From Mactromeris polynyma (taxonomy: Eukaryota; Mollusca; Bivalvia; Venerida; Mactridae), in contig JASFXZ010000026.1 in assembly GCA_032209605.1 (NCBI GenBank), forward strand, positions 5,766,001-5,830,000: a DNA stretch of 64,000 bases, in the 5' to 3' direction. Positions 1-15,150 of this stretch are shown here, piece after piece (position 1 is the stretch's first letter; each line of letters opens with the position of its first letter). The translations under genes and the position numbers were made by a program. Below the pieces are notes generated by a model. That model made no database searches, was not told where the DNA came from, and worked only from the letters and a program-made list of their open reading frames with translations.

Positions 1-1635
1 ATCCATATATTCACTGAATCCCAACATGAGCCATTACTGCACTAAGCTTGCATTTGTGCTCTAGTAAAGATTTTCTGTGTTTACCTGCGTTTTATGTTTA
101 TAAAATTTCAGGTAACCACATTTACCGAACAGACTATAGCGATAACATAGTTTACTACACCAATACATTTAGTGGCCATGCTTTACTTGTCTATCAATGT
201 ATGTATAACAGTGGGCCATTTTCTGTTTAGCCGTATTCTTTTGTACTTCGGCGGGATTTTTGTATGACGATGATGTGACAACGTGTTGGAGTTACTTGAC
301 ATTCTCTGTAACGATCTTTAAGTGATGTTTTTTTCGTTGTTTGTGTAAGATCGACAAATTTTAGCTTGCAAACCCGGATATTTACTTAAATTAATTATAT
401 GGATGTGTGTGGTTTATTTGAAAAAAGATGTAGGAAGTTAACGCTGAATATTGAAACAGAATTTGTTTAGATAATTTATGCTATTTGAAAACTGAGAATT
501 TGTATGCTCAGTGAATAGAAATAAGGAGAAAATTGGAAAATATCGTGAAAAGGGATTGTTCATTTGTTGTTAACACATGTTTAGAAGTACACGGACAGTT
601 AAACCATTAAATTCTTCTGTGACAGGATTTGATAAATAGAGGAGTTTTCATGTCAAGTGAATCTCATATTGATGGATTATATTATTTTTGAGCTGAGGTA
701 AAAACAGGTTTTATTTTCCATTATTGATGAAGAATTTTAGCTTTTATTAAATATATGTGAATGGAAGAAAAATGGAATGATAAAATACAAAAAAAATATT
801 TTATTTAATTTTGGGTTTTCAGGAGGAACAATGCATGTTTGGTTGTTATATAAAGGTGACCTGTCCCTTTGATGGGTTGTATCTTTCATTACAGGTTGAT
901 TTTTAACATTAGGGTAGGGGTAGTAATTCATTCTGGATATTAAAATTTAACATTTATAAACGTGCATAAAAGCATTAAGGTTACACGTAGCAATGAATGT
1001 GAGTGATATAGATTTACATACAAATTTAGCCTATGGGGACTGATACCTTACTATTGTATGCCATTTGATGACATTTATGAATGATATAGTACGGTCATAG
1101 ATAATGAAACACTATTTAATTACTGTTGTGTACCTAAAATCCTCATATGCGCAGATAATTAACACAAATATTCACTGATAAATGAATACAAAATGACCAA
1201 AGGAATATATGTCTGTGTAATTAACAATTGTTGGTTCTTAATTTCAAAATTCAAATTGTGATCCCTTTTACTGTGGTTTCATTATAGCTTGCTACCTTTT
1301 AAATGTGTCTCTTTTTGATAACTCATATGTCCTTGAATATTTAGTTTATTTAGATGTATATAATGGATAAGGGTGACAAGCCATCAAACAGGTTTTGACC
1401 CTTTTTTTGTATACAGTTCCCAGGCTGTAAGCCATTGTGTTGCTAAGTTTCTCTTCAAGTTAACTTGTTGTGCAGCCGTATGCTGCCCCCAAAACCCTTA
1501 TGTTTTTATTTTGCTTTGGGTCCACTCATTTTTTGAATAATTTTGTGACTTACATTTTTTTGTTTGAAGGCCCTGTTTTTATAATGTGGACGTCCCTTTC
1601 ATTCTCTTTCTCCATTTATAAAAAATAGTCATATA

Positions 1636-1777
1636 CAGTCAAACCTCATTCAATCCAATTCATTGGGTCCGTAATTTTATTTCGAATAATACATGGTTTT
1701 GTTTGGCCATTCTATTCAACGTGCAGATTATACGGAGTATTCGGATAAAAGGTTGTCAAATAAACGAGGTCTGACTG
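1636..1777. mobile_element. MITE with CAGTCAAACCTC termini and TA target
   Basis: The left end is CAGTCAAACCTCATT and the right end CGAGGTCTGACTG, with TA on both flanks. Total 142 bases. The termini suit pogo/Tc1-mariner-type MITEs. The interior differs from the CAGTAAAACCTC copies, so it is a related subfamily. Confidence 0.75.
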
Positions 1778-4449
1778 TATTTGGACCATTAAGAGATGTA
1801 TACTAAACTTAAACATGAAAGCACATCAAACTACCTAAAGTGTGATAGTATAACTGGCTGTATAAAATGTCTGTACAGTAAGGTGACCCAAGTACTTAAA
1901 CTTCATACCTGTGTCAGAGTTTTACTGTTTCTGATCTTTTATATTTCATGCCTTTATTGATTTTACTTGTTTGAATTATTCATCGGTATCATGGTTTGTA
2001 TGTATGTACCTGGGTGTTTCTTCTGTTTTTATAGCTGTTATTTGGTCATATTCCAAGTGGCAAAAAATATATTTTCCTCGAAGAAAGAGTTCTGATAAGT
2101 TTTGCCCTGAATTCACCAAACATTTTTTTCATTCATGGGCAAACTGATACTAAAAACTAATGTGTGTCTAGAAAGATCTGTTTATAGTGACACTGTGTGT
2201 AATTTGTTAGTGTTCGGGGTCTGCCATTTTTTCCCAATTGTGACCAATTTTAAAGCGGAAATTCCCAAATTTATGTTCATGTTCTCAAAACAGTGCAGAA
2301 CAAAAAACATCTTGAAAAAAGTTGGTCGGTTTGAAGGTTAAGATTTATGCAACATAAAAAATGCCGAGATGTTATGATTGCTGGTCTTTCCATATACAAA
2401 ATGGATTTCGCTAAATTCACCGAAATTCAGTGGATTTCGGTAAGGTTACATACCCTTTATCGAATGGTTAACCAATCTGTGTAAAGGTTACAAACGTTGT
2501 TCGGTTGAAGAGAAATTGCCTTGGTGGTTAACGCAAGATTTGATTGGTTTACACAACACTGATATGCAAATAGTAAAACCATGTTAGTTCTGCTGCGCCG
2601 AAAAAATCCTTCGTAGTGATGTCACACAGTTGCTTTATGAAGTATGCCATGTTCTGTACGTATAGAATAAAGTCTACCCTGTCTGTTTCTGTGACTTAAA
2701 GTCCCTTGACATCAAGTATATTCCATTTATCCCAAAGGACAGAATCTAATGTGCATATTTTGTAATATATATAACAATTTTCTGATGCTTCTTAAAACAC
2801 ATAATATTAAATGACCTCAAGTCGTTATTTTACATTGTAAAGTAAATTCTCAGGTGGTCTGGGATGCATGCCACAGAGGATTGTTAATGTGAATCTATTT
2901 GACGCCCCCTTGGTGGAAACTATTTCTCCTTTATTGAAGTCTTATATTGTATTGCATGCTTATATCTTTTGCCATGACTTTTAAAACCCACATGGGTCAC
3001 AGTATTCATACAGTATAATAGCCAAATTTAAACATACTTATTTAAACTATTGAATTTGTATCATATTCTTACTATTCTTAATACTTGATAATAATTTATC
3101 GATAAAAGTTGGTCCCAGTCATTTTAGTGTTTATAATAGAGATATGCTAAATTCAGTATTGGATAAAATATACTGTACAGAAACGAAATGGATCCGCTTT
3201 ATTTCCGACGGAAAAATTAAGTATCTTAAATGTGTATTCATATTAAGTTTAATTTAAACTTCTCTACGTAACATTAATTGTGATACAAGTTCCTCCAGAT
3301 AATATTAATCACACTCGATGACTTCCGGGGTTCCCGAACCGGTGTGCTCTTGATATGAACTCTGGGATTGTGAGTTCCGTGATCCAATCCTACTCGTCAT
3401 TTACACTTCTCCCTATAACCGCTATACATACTGATTGACATGGATCAGGGGTTAGTATGGATTTTGGGCTGGTCCTAATGTGTTGTATATTCCTTGTGTC
3501 CCTGTTCAAGGGATTGCAGACTTTATATGGTATATACATTTGTCTGATAAATTTGTAATATGAATTAACAGTGTAGCTTTTGTATTTGTTGCAAGGATGC
3601 GTCATCCAATTATCCTAATGATAAGGTCACAGTTGTAGAAAAAAGTCTTGCTTTGATTTTTTAATTTGTAGAAACAAAATGCCAATTTTTACAAGATGTA
3701 CAAAAACAATTGACTTTGTTATATGGATAATAAGTAATTACTTTTAAGGAGAATCAATCAATAGGGTTTAACTATGTTTAGTTATGTAATTTGTTTTTTT
3801 GGACATATGTTTTTGAAGGGTTATCTATCAGGAACGGATATGTTTGTTGAATTTTTTCGATGCTTCAAGTATGACAGACAACCTGTTTCTCAATGTGATG
3901 AATATTTTCTTAGTGACTGAACTATGTTGTATGATTCAGACATGTTGAACATCATCGTATTACGAAATTGTTGAAAGCCTATTGTATTCTATTTGTTACA
4001 ATATTTTTTTTAACATGCCCAAACTAAGATAATGCTAATACTTATAATATGGTTAAGAACGTAATATTCCAGCATGTAAAATTAATACATTTTGTTATAG
4101 TCTGCAATGGATGCAATTGACTTAATAATGGTATAGATGTATACCTAAACATACGTTTTCCTGAATAAATGTCTATAAGTCAAAATGGCAATTTCTTGTC
4201 CATGTAAACAAATAAACAGTGTCTTTCTGAGTGGCAAGTGTTGAGTATTGTATAGGCGAGATAACTTCACTAAATTTTCACCATTGTCATCCACAGTTTC
4301 TTATATTTTAGTGGATATTTGTTCCTCATGATCAGGATGGGTCAATAATTTCATTTCTTTATTTCTTTATTCAATGTGATTCTAAGGTCAGTTTTTTAAA
4401 ATATGTTCAGCAGTGATTTTGAATACCAATATTTCTTTAATTAATATCA

Positions 4450-4665
4450 GTGAGGCGGAGTGGTTGAGTGGCAGAGTGTCTGACTCCTGGCACGAAGGTC
4501 CTGAAGGTCATGTGGTCAAGCCCCTTTGAGCAAGTTTCGATCTCTAACTTTACAGTCCCTGAATTTGACGCCAGGGTACTGCTTTGTAATCCAAGAAAGC
4601 AGCGCATGATTTGTATAAGTTGTAAGAACTTCTTTCACAAGCAATGTAAAATGAATAACTTTAAA
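4450..4665 (+). mobile_element. tRNA-derived SINE, family 1
   Basis: The head GGCGGAGTGGTTGAGTGGCA resembles a tRNA A-box. The body has GACGCCAGGGTACTG and ends with TATAAGTTGTAAGAACTTCT, TTCACAAGCAATGTAAAATG and an A-rich tail. The same 3' core is found at 10.8, 41.9 and 63.3 kb. Confidence 0.75.
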
Positions 4666-6419
4666 CTAAACTTATTATTAACAAATTTGTAAAAAGCCCT
4701 ATTCTTGAGGAGTAATTTTATGCTGAAACTGTGACCCAGGTGTTGGAGTTATACGTTACCATGTTATAATTTTAGTTACGTTCAATGAACCACCAAACAT
4801 TACATTATTATAAAAATTCTTAAGTAAATAGTTTTGTATTTAAATAGTGCCTATAAATGTTGAAACCCCGTTTTTGAACTCCTGCTTGAACAAAGTGAGC
4901 TTTCATTGACGGCCCCATTTCTTGATATCAATATCGTTTTGTCATGCTTTCTTAATCATAAGTCATAAGGTTGGCAGTTAAGTTTTGATGTCACAAATAT
5001 ATTAATACAGAGCTATAGACAAAGCAATATTATAGAAATCTTTCTAATTGGTTATTCAGTTAGGTTATCTTTAAAAATCGTTTGTTTGGCATAAAGCTAC
5101 CAACTCCTGAAACTTACATCCCCTACTAAAAATATTTTTCAAGGCGACTCGAGTGGGGAAAATATTTTTGGGTTGTCTTTTAATGGAAACTAATAATGAC
5201 CATAAAAAGTATTACAAGCGATATAAAACATAAATTACCTATACCTACCTTTTAGCACCTCATGTTTGTTGGGTAAGGTTATGTCAAACAAAGATTTATT
5301 TATGGCTGTCCTTATCGCAAATCTGAATTTGCCCCCTCACTGTGTACTGTAATATCTATTCATATTTGTTGCTGAATGTCAAGATTCCCGCCAATTCTCT
5401 CACGACTTTGTCTTTCTTGTCACAACATTTTATTTGCATTAGTGACAATTTTATCTGATGTTTATTATTCAGAAGAAGGTGGAGATAATCAAACTTGTAT
5501 GCCATTCATTATTATAATAACTGTTATTACACTCCGTAAAAATTCACAGACTTGCTGCGTGTCAGAAAAATGAGTCAAACTAAATTGTTTAAGATATCTA
5601 CAATCCTAACTTAAGACCCTTGAAAATATTCAAACTTTTGCATCTTTCAAATTAATATTGCATCTTGGTTTGTCACGTTTGACATGATGTCATAATAATG
5701 TAATTACATTCCTTGCAACTATTATTTAACTAATTCAAATTAATTGTCCGTTTAGGAGTGTCATTGTATGTATCGATATATTGAATCAAATATATCAACG
5801 ATAAAGGGAGTTATTGCTATTCGTTCATAGGAACAGAAAATAAAGATTTGAACTGGGCCACAACAAACCTGTATTTTAGTGACAAAAATGTCAAATTTTC
5901 AGGGTTTTTTACATTTTCTAACAGATATATGTTTCAACTTTCAATTAATGCCTAAAGTATTAAAACCGGACATCTTCTTTTCTTTTTATTGCAATTCCAA
6001 TGTAAAAGTAAGCTACAACATGATGACATCTCATCAGTATGTATTCTGCTCTTCAAATGGTGAAATCCAAGTAATGCCACACAAAATCCAGAAACACCCA
6101 AAATGCTTCTAAACTGTACTTTTTAGTGACCTGTAGTGAAAAAAAGGGATGCTGCCATTTTGTTTTTATAGGGAACTGTTATAACTTCAACACGCACAGA
6201 GATGAGCACTGCCCCGAGAGTCCACAACAACAGAAAACAAATTTGGCATCAATTTCTGTTAACTATACCGCTCAGTAAAAAAACGTGACTTTTTAGACCA
6301 GCCATTCTAACATGGTTTTGCTATTTGCAGACTGTAAAAAATAGCGATAACACTCAAACTTCATAATTCACCTCTGAACTATGTGTAAAAGTCTCTTGTC
6401 TATGTACAAGTTTAAGTTC

Positions 6420-6693
6420 CAGGGGGACGTTTCACTATTAACTTCGTACATTGTGGATCTTCGTAGTCCTATAAAAAGTCTTCTTACGAGCATTATCCTA
6501 AAACCATTGTACAAACTTTCACAAATTTCGTAAATACCATTCATCTCATGAAGTTACGATTGTCAACGCAATGTACGGAAATTGTTGGAAAAATCGTACG
6601 AAATTGATGTTAGTGAAACGCTCTTTTACTTCAACAATGTTCGTACAAACTGATTTACGAGGTTTGTACGAATTTAAAGTAAGTTAAATGGCC
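6420..6693. mobile_element. Probable foldback MITE rich in TTACGA/TCGTAA words
   Basis: It begins AGGGGGACGTTTCACTATTA and ends near AAATGGCCCC. Internally TAGTGAAACGC is the inverse of the left ACGTTTCACTA, and TTCGTAC/GTACGAA words recur on both strands. Ends are approximate and no target duplication was found. Confidence 0.4.
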
Positions 6694-8199
6694 CCGTGGT
6701 TGAGAAACCCAATAATTCTGATGATATGGTCAGTTTGACCTTGGCATATCAAAATATTGCCAACATTTTGTTAAATCCTTATACTACTTACATGATCCGA
6801 CTGTCCATTAAGAAATTGTAAAACGTTATTTATATTCTCTTCACTTACCTTCATGTCCTGGAAAGGAAATTTGTATACTTAAAATTTTAGTATTCTTCTA
6901 ATTAAGTATTGAAACTGTAATTAACATTTTAAGAATTTTGTTACAGTCATAGTGTAACTTTGTTATCACAAAACAAAAATGCAGAACATTACTGTCCCTT
7001 AATGTTTGAAATGGTGCATTTAATTGCACATATTGTTTACTCTATGCATACAGACTGCATTAAGTTCTTGTATGTACAATTCTCTGTTCAAAGTATTAGA
7101 CATGTTTGGAGTTATATTTAAAGGGACTTAAGAATATAGCTGTCCATTATACAAACGTTGTAACCTCGCTATTGTATTGCAGTATAACCAATTGTATTGT
7201 AAATGTATTGGGAGATAGTCAGATTAAACCATTATGGAATGCCAAATATAAAAGGATTATGAATTCTGATTAAGCCTCTATGCTGTATTGAACTAATGAT
7301 TAAAATCCAGGTTGGAAAATATCCCATATTTTAATAGTTCTGTCTTGTTTTTATTTCGTAAATTATACACGTTATAGAGTGTGGATTTGGAATATGTAGG
7401 GTATATATTTAAATGGTATTATAATGTTTTAATGGAATAATTGTGATTTTCTGTGTGGATTTTAATTGATGAAAATTATGGTGAATATATATGTTTATTT
7501 TTTAACGGATATTTTCTGTTTTTTATATATTCCACTGGATTTAAGTTTGTGGTGATTATAGTGTATAGTGTCTAATTGTTACAGTGGATTTTTTTGTTGA
7601 AAAACAAAATTGGATTTTAAAAATGTCTTGGCTATCTTCAATAAGATAATACTTGAGTGTAGTTCTGTATTACATTTATATGGTAAACTTAAAACATAAT
7701 TCACAGAAAAAGTTAAATCTTATAGAACAGTTTTTATGGGATTGGTCAAAAACTATATGGATATATTTGGGAGTGTATGTTTTACTTAAGGCATGAATTT
7801 ATCAATATTCAGTTGACATATTCATGTATGTATGACATATTGCATGTTTGTTCATAAGATGTGTCAACCTTTCCTTTATACATGTAAATGCAATCATAAT
7901 GTAGTTGAGTAGCTACAGTCCGACAGTTAATCAAATGGTAAAAAATACTGCTATTGGTACACTTGGCGATCAGAATCTAACTATACTCAGGTAGTGACCT
8001 TTAAATATTGTTACAGTTATCGAAAGTCTCAGTCACTTAAAAAATGACTTCTCCCTTCTATGAGATCTGCTAGTCTGTTGGAAAGTTAACAATAATGTTA
8101 CTGCAGATGTATTCATAAATATCAACAGCAAATACTTCATGGTGCATTATATTATTTTCTATCACAATTTGCAACGGCAAAAATTTTGAGAAAAAATGG

Positions 8200-8505
8200 C
8201 ATGTTTATAAATGCCTTCGTAGTCTAAAACATTGCATTGGAACCTTTCTATACAGATTCCTGGAACTGCAAAACACGAGTCCAATGCGAGGATTTCCTAT
8301 TCCTGAGCTAACTGATGGTGTGTCGGTCAGGACGGAGAATATCGGTATCAGACTCCTGTATTTGTGGTTTAGGGAAACATATAAGAAAAGTGATATAAAT
8401 GCAGTGTTTGTAGAGAACATCATTATGTATGAAGGATGATTTACCACTGATTTTTTCAAATTTATGGCTAAAGAATATTTTGTCAAATAAATAAGACTAT
8501 GTTAC
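8200..8505. repeat. Diverged dispersed repeat, copy 1
   Basis: It shares CCTGGAACTGCAAA, GAATATCGG and AAGACTATGTTAC, in order, with 35200-35450. Identity is low and indels are frequent. The 93-codon minus-strand frame here is a by-product. Confidence 0.35.
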
Positions 8506-10612
8506 ATGTACTTTTAATTGGGTTTGGCAACATTTGCTGAAAGTAACATAACTGGTAACATCATAATGACTCAGTGTTAGGTTGAATTTCCCTTTCAGTC
8601 CAGTTGATTGTATAAGTCTGCTATAACAGGCACATGTATTTAAAGGACGAAACCAGTGATTTCTGTAGTCGTCAGATAGTTTGTAATCACAGCCCTTTTA
8701 TGATGGAAGGATAGTCAGTAATCACAGTGTTCTATAAAACATGGGAACAGTTACAAATTTTATTTCAATTTGATTCACTGATTATGGTAAATACTTTGTG
8801 ATTTCAAATCCTATTGAAATGTTTTAGATTTGTATGTGGGGCAAATAACGCTTGATTTGAAAAGGGACCATACTCAATGAACATATAAATGGCACTTTCA
8901 TTGCAATAAGTATTTAAGCGTTACATGTACACACATGCCTTGCCATCTTTACTATTGTGTATGACAAAGGGTTTGAGACATCAAAGAATTTTTAGTCATG
9001 AGATGTTAAACTTAACCATTTGTCCGACTGGTTACTAAAAAATAAGGGTTGCCTAGGTTTGTAGGGGGAGTTGTGTTGAAAAAAGGGATTATTACACGTT
9101 TTGTTCATTTGATAAAAGGGGATAAAATCATGAATACAATGCGATAAATGTAAAAACTGGTTGGGGTCGTGGGGAGGGGGGGTAACAACGTCCATATTTG
9201 AAATTCTTTGCAAGGTTTAGATTACAAAGTATGGGAGAGTTTTCACAGCTTATGTATAGGGGTTGATTTATGCACCTTCTCCAATGTTTGTGTCAGGTTT
9301 CAAAACATTAAAAGTTGTTAGTTAATGGTTAGACTTCATGGTTAAAACTTGATTAAAGGGAATGATAAACAGATTCAGATCAATGCTATTGCAATCTAAA
9401 TGCTTAACATTTTTGAGTTACAAATTGTACTAGAAGGTACGAAGGACTCAGGCAGTGTCCTTCTGTTTTTCTTAAAGATCAAATGTGAAATCATCTATCC
9501 GAAAATCACGTGGCAGCGATTGTCCCATTACAAACATTTTTATGCCTCTGCCATTAGAAATATGGTCAAGTGGCATAAAGTGTTACACCCATCCGTCCGT
9601 CTGTCCATGCAAAAAATTGGTTTTGAATCAGTAATTCTTGAATGGATGGATGGATTCATTTCATATGATATTAAAGGGGGCAAGTTTCAACTTAAGTTCT
9701 GGAGAGTTTTGAATTTGAGTGTATACATATTTTTGTCATGTTTAAATTAATGGCCATATGAGTTTATCTTTTTTTTCCGAATATAATGCATAGTACTTGC
9801 ATTCAGTTTCGGTAATAAATCATTTTCTATAGAGTATTTGATATCTCTATAGTGAATCAAATTGTGTGCATTTATAATGTGTGCTGTCAATATGGATAAA
9901 TGTCATTTTATATTCATGTGAAAATGCATGTAAGGTTTATCCATATTCTGCTAAAACGAGGACTCAGTTACTTGCTATTGGGTTTCATTCAAAGTTTGGG
10001 AGTATATTAAACATGATATGCGGTTATTAAAACATATCTTATTAATGCCAGCTTCCATTATTAATGCTATCTGGATCAATGCTACTAACATAACAAATTT
10101 TGCTGGTGCTCAAAATGATGTGTTTTTTCACATGAAAATGAAGAAAGTCTCCAGCAAGTATTTATTGACTTTACGTCACTTATACCAGGCCCTAGGTTCA
10201 CAAAAGCACTTAAGTTTGTACTCAAACTAAGTTTTAACTTTTATTTTTGTTACTGACTACAAAATTGTTTACTGATTTGAAAAAGTTGGAATACATTAAC
10301 AGCATTTAGTGATTAATCAATTAGTATGTTCAATAGTCACTTTCTTATCACAACTGACAGCATAATTTAAGAAAAAATAACATTTGTGGAACATAAATAA
10401 TTGAGATTGGACTCAACTCTCATTTCAGATGGAATAATATTATGCAAGTATAAAATACGTTCTAGAAAACTATTGAAGAGATCAATATAAATTAATGTTA
10501 AACATTCTATAAAAACATACATGTAGTTTAACTCCAAAAACCTCTTTCAAACTTGAATGATATATTTTAAAGTTCAGTTTGAGTAGAAACTTAAGTTCTT
10601 ACATTAACCTGG

Positions 10613-10812
10613 AGCATGAGAGTAGAAGTATGCTTGTCTAGGGATAGAGGACCTGTCATCTGGTTGTGAGTTCAAACCCCTCTAGAGGCGAGTTTCCTCC
10701 ACGGTCCTCACAACTCCAAAGTATTAGTCAGATACCTAAGGAAGCAGTCATTCTGATAGTGATTCATAGAAGTTGTAATAATTTGTTTCACAAGCAATGG
10801 TAGGATAAATTA
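10613..10812 (+). mobile_element. tRNA-derived SINE, family 1
   Basis: The B-box-like GTGAGTTCAAACCCC at about 10667 is followed by the shared core AGTGATTCATAGAAGTTGTA and TTTCACAAGCAATGG. More diverged than the copy at 4.5 kb. Confidence 0.65.
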
Positions 10813-12313
10813 GATCAAACTATCTATCCTTTGCTTCTTATAATTTTGAATAAAATACCCTGCAGGTGATATACATATACACTGCTTGAAATACAATGGA
10901 TTTAAACAATTTCTGTGTATAATTATACTACCGTACAAACACAATGTATTAAAACATTTATTGTTGCTTTATGGTTTCATTGTCACTTGAAGGAAAGATA
11001 CTTGTAGTTATAGATTAACGCAGGGTGCAGACAACCTTGCTCAAGAAGAAAAAAACTTTGCTCTGTGGAGATAATCACCTGCAGGGAAGAGTACTACATG
11101 TATAAGTGGATAATATCACGTGTCGAAAAGTTTGCGAATTGCCGATTCCAGACACGTCGCGTGCGAAATCAGTTTGTTTATAATATCTACACATCATAAA
11201 ATTATCATATTTCTTAATTTGATTCAATTCTCCAAAAGTAGGACTCCCAAGTATTAGCGTCCATGCAGTGTATTAGATGTGACTCCATTGAATACCGGAC
11301 TTCAAGTATCGGCCATACAGTGCTTGGAAGTGTGGAAATTGTTTGCAAACTTTTCCACCTCTCAAACTTTACTACTTGTACCGACGTATTACGTTTTATA
11401 AACATGTATCTTTTTAAACATACAGTATCATAGATAAGCACTGTGAACATAGCTGAAACTGATCTGAGTAAATACACTGAATGAACATCAAATGCATCAT
11501 CTACACCCATTTCATGGAACAAATCTCATGTACTTTGAGATAAATGTATACAAAAAATGGTATTTAAAATAATTAAGAGCATTTCAAGTTTGCCTTTTTA
11601 AAATATCCAAAGGTGCTGTGTCGAAAGTGTCGACTTTTCTAAATGGTAACTTGAAAAATATATTTTTGTTTGGACTTGTATTCATGTATTGAAAGCATTT
11701 ACTTAATAATGATTCAGTGATTTCATAGATTTACACCTCAGACATGAATTATGAACTGTGAACCATAATATAACTTTATTTATTACAGTTAGGTGACATT
11801 TATATTTAATTTTGTTTATCCAGCATTATGTCATTTTGACTGCTCATGTTGCAATGTGTTATCTTGATAGGAAAAATAACAATACTTCTTGATAGGGAAG
11901 TAACAATGCTACTTGATAAAGTAACAATACTTAGGGCTAATCAAGAGGTCACAGATTTGAACCTTGAACTGAGCATTATGTTTTATTTGAGGACACTCAC
12001 TCATTATCCATCTCTGATCCTAGTTACAAAAAGCAGGTTTTCTAGCGGCCCTAAAATAATGTTTTATTTTGTTAATTTTTGAGTGCAAGGCCAAGGTCAT
12101 CTGAAGACTATTGAGCACTGGTTAACATACTATGACTTCCTGAATGTACTGATTTTGTCTCATCTTTTTAGAGGTTCAAGTGGTTCCTGAAACAGCCCTA
12201 ATATTTTTTTAATGTAGTCCAGTCTTGGATTCATTGTGGAAAGCCCAGGTGAGGTTTTGTTTCTGCATGACAATTAAAATGACTGAAGATGCATGTAGTA
12301 CATCAAAGGTCAT

Positions 12314-12600
12314 CAGGGGCGTAGCTCATGAAGGCGAGTCTTAGGGGTCCGGGATGGTCCCGCAGAAAAATTGTTGTAGCTAGATCGTCAGAGATGCATT
12401 TTGGTGTATATTTTGTTTTGGCAAATATGCTGATAATAACGTCAAAAACATACATTAAATATCTCATTGTAGCTTTGACCATTTTATTTTTTTGGTCTGA
12501 TTCACTTTGGGAAGTTTTCACTCGTTTGCTGATCAACAGGATTGTAATGGTTGGCAACTCAGGAACAATAGTTACAACAACTGCATGACTGCCGGTCATA
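12314..12600. mobile_element. Possible hAT-type transposon end
   Basis: CAGGGGCGTAGCTCATGAAG at 12314 looks like the terminus of a hAT-family element. I could not find the matching right end, so the extent is a guess. The overlapping open frames on both strands here do not look like genes. Confidence 0.25.
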
Positions 12601-14020
12601 TCTGAGATACTGTTGAGAAATATTGTGAATCTCTAGCACAACAAACTCTAACAATTAAGTCATAATCACCATTTAAAGCTGCTTCTTTATTCATAACGGA
12701 ATTATGAAATGCAATTTTAAACCATTGTTCAGCTGTTCACTCACTTAGCGTATCTGAAAACCAAATTATTAATGTAACAATTTGTCCCTAAACTACCAGT
12801 GTATGGCAGAAATTTATTCATATTTATGACTGTATTGATGTTTGTATCGATTTTGTCTGAACAAACAATCCTTGATGCATATTTCAATAGGCGGACTTAA
12901 TTAAAACTGCATGTGATGATTGATCTGATAACTATGTCTGTCAGGTGGTAGACTTGTGTACAGTGTAGACTGCCAGGCATCATCCTCGCTGGCTGACAAC
13001 TGAGATAATCTATGAAACTAGATACAGATAATATTTCAACTGTCCTTAGTGATCAATGTTTCATTGTGTGATTTATATCCTAGTTTGAATGATTCGAAAT
13101 AATGTACTAGAAGCTGTTACCATTTGAGGAATGAAATGAAAAGTTCTAAAGCAAGGGTGTCGGAAAGGGAAATAACTGGATGTAGCATGTTACATCCATT
13201 ATGCAATGCTCTGTAGAAAAAGTTTACTTGAACAGTTATGAGATGCATTTTCACATGCTGTTACATTCTATTGAAATTGTTATTCATGCATTATATAGCC
13301 TCCATATGACATTGTTTAGCTGCACACATGTACATGTTTATTTGATGTATGTTGTATATTGATGTTATGGGCTGGTGGCCTGAATCATGTAAAATAAAAT
13401 ATAAGTAGGATGCAATACACACCCATCATTTCGTAAAAAAGGCAAGAAACTGGTTGTAATATCTCTATGTTACAATATTTAGAATAGAAACACCCAGAAT
13501 GCAACAGGTCTCACTAAAATTGTTCTAACGATGACAACAGTTTGACCTTCTGGAAAGAGAAATCTCCCCAGAAGTCACCTTTCAGATTGCTCCCAGCAAA
13601 CTACATGTCATGAACACCCAAATGTAAGAACCCATCGCTTATAATGAATTTCATGATTGTCATTATTTAAAATCTGTAAAGATCATCTTCATATTAAAGA
13701 TAACGCCATTCTAGCCATGGATTACAGAGTGTAGGTATTGAATACAAATCTCAAATTCTTAGTTTGTCTCTCAACAAAAGTATGCAAAACATCCCAGCAA
13801 TCAGCTTTATAATTTCTTGTTTGACAATTGAATGACTTTACTAAGTTTGAGTATAAATATTGAATGATTTAAAGATTGTATTTCCTGATAATATAGTCAT
13901 CATTCTTTTCTGGTATCCTGTTGTCTTTGTAAATATAAAATTCATATCATGTATATACAGGTAAGTAAATAATTGATCTGGTTTTAATTATTAGTACCAG
14001 CACCTTGGTCCTGTATATTG

Positions 14021-14190
14021 CAGGGGTGTGAAAATTGCATAATAATCCGTATTTGGAGCCCCAGAGATAAAAAAAGAAGAGTTTTTATGGGGGCTCGGAG
14101 TAAATCTGCTAACTGAATGAACAGAATTGAGTACAAGTGTATTTTTAATAAAACATGCGATAACAACAAGTCTTTGATACCTGTCGCTTG
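14021..14190. mobile_element. Partial relative of the 19.2-kb hAT-like MITE
   Basis: It starts CAGGGGTGTGAAAATT and shares internal words with 19225-19481 in the same order (TTTTATGGGGG, AATCTGCT, ATTGAGTA, AATAACAAC). The right end is not found, so the limit given is approximate. Confidence 0.45.
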
Positions 14191-14873
14191 TGGTTTCCTT
14201 GCAGAGCATGGAGAATTTATTGGGTACAAATGTGACCACTATATAAGTAAGGCTGAAATATTAAAACCTTTTATAGGAAACGGTATTGAATATTTAGAAT
14301 GCAGTTCTGGTCATGTACTTCCACACCAATCTAGCACACCCAAATAACTCAGGATGTTTTATTATAATGAAAAAAATTACTTGTTGATAAGATTTATATA
14401 CCATTAAGTTACTAAAATTCCCAATTTTCTTGTTAAATTGAGATCAAGGTATTCATCAAGTAATTCAGACTCAATTTATACACTTACATACTGTTGTGGA
14501 TTAATTAATTAATATGAATGTAGTTAGAATTTGAATGTGTTTGAATGGTTAATTACCTATCAGAAATTACAGTAAATCTTTATTTGCTTTAATATTTTAC
14601 ATTTTTTTCTTTGATCTCAAACTACGATTACAAACTATGATCATAAAGTTCAAATCTAATTTAAAAGGTTTGAGAAAATTAGAAGATGAAATTACTATAA
14701 ATTTATAAGTCTGAGTTGAGTTTTACACCCGACCAATAATCTGTTATATTAGATTTAGAAGATGGTGTCTACTTGTAGCAGGGAAAGTTCTGCCACACTT
14801 ATCCTACGCCATTGTGGCGCATGGCATGATGTTACCCCACTCAGTCACACTAACCTAACCAAGGGCAAGCTAG

Positions 14874-15150
14874 TTTTGGTGGCTCAGTAGTGTTTCCCTT
14901 GAGTGCAGTAGGTCGTGGGTTCGAACCATGGTCACAACATACCGGGTCAGTAAAGAATGGTGCTGGTATGTCTCCTTCTTTCCTACTACAAGGGTAGTAC
15001 TAGGACTGGTTGGGCAGGTTCAGGTCCATGTGGCTGCAATTGGATGTGGTTTCACGTTCTGTGTCTGTGACAGTATGGTACCTCAATGTGGCGGCACCAT
15101 ATCTCTGTCTTCTCATAACTGAAAAATTGCAAGTCGGTCATAATACATAG
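14874..15150 (+). mobile_element. tRNA-derived SINE, family 2
   Basis: The head has GGTGGCTCAGTAGTG as A-box and an intact B-box GGGTTCGAACC. The tail has GGTACCTCAATGTGGCGGCA and does not match family 1. The right limit is uncertain. Confidence 0.6.

Noticed and set aside
8205..8486. 93-codon minus-strand frame as a gene
   Set aside because: It lies in a diverged dispersed repeat with a partner at 35.2 kb, and the reading frame is not kept there.
12303..12599. Overlapping 86- and 98-codon frames on both strands
   Set aside because: No domain and no splice context; the left end looks like a transposon terminus.
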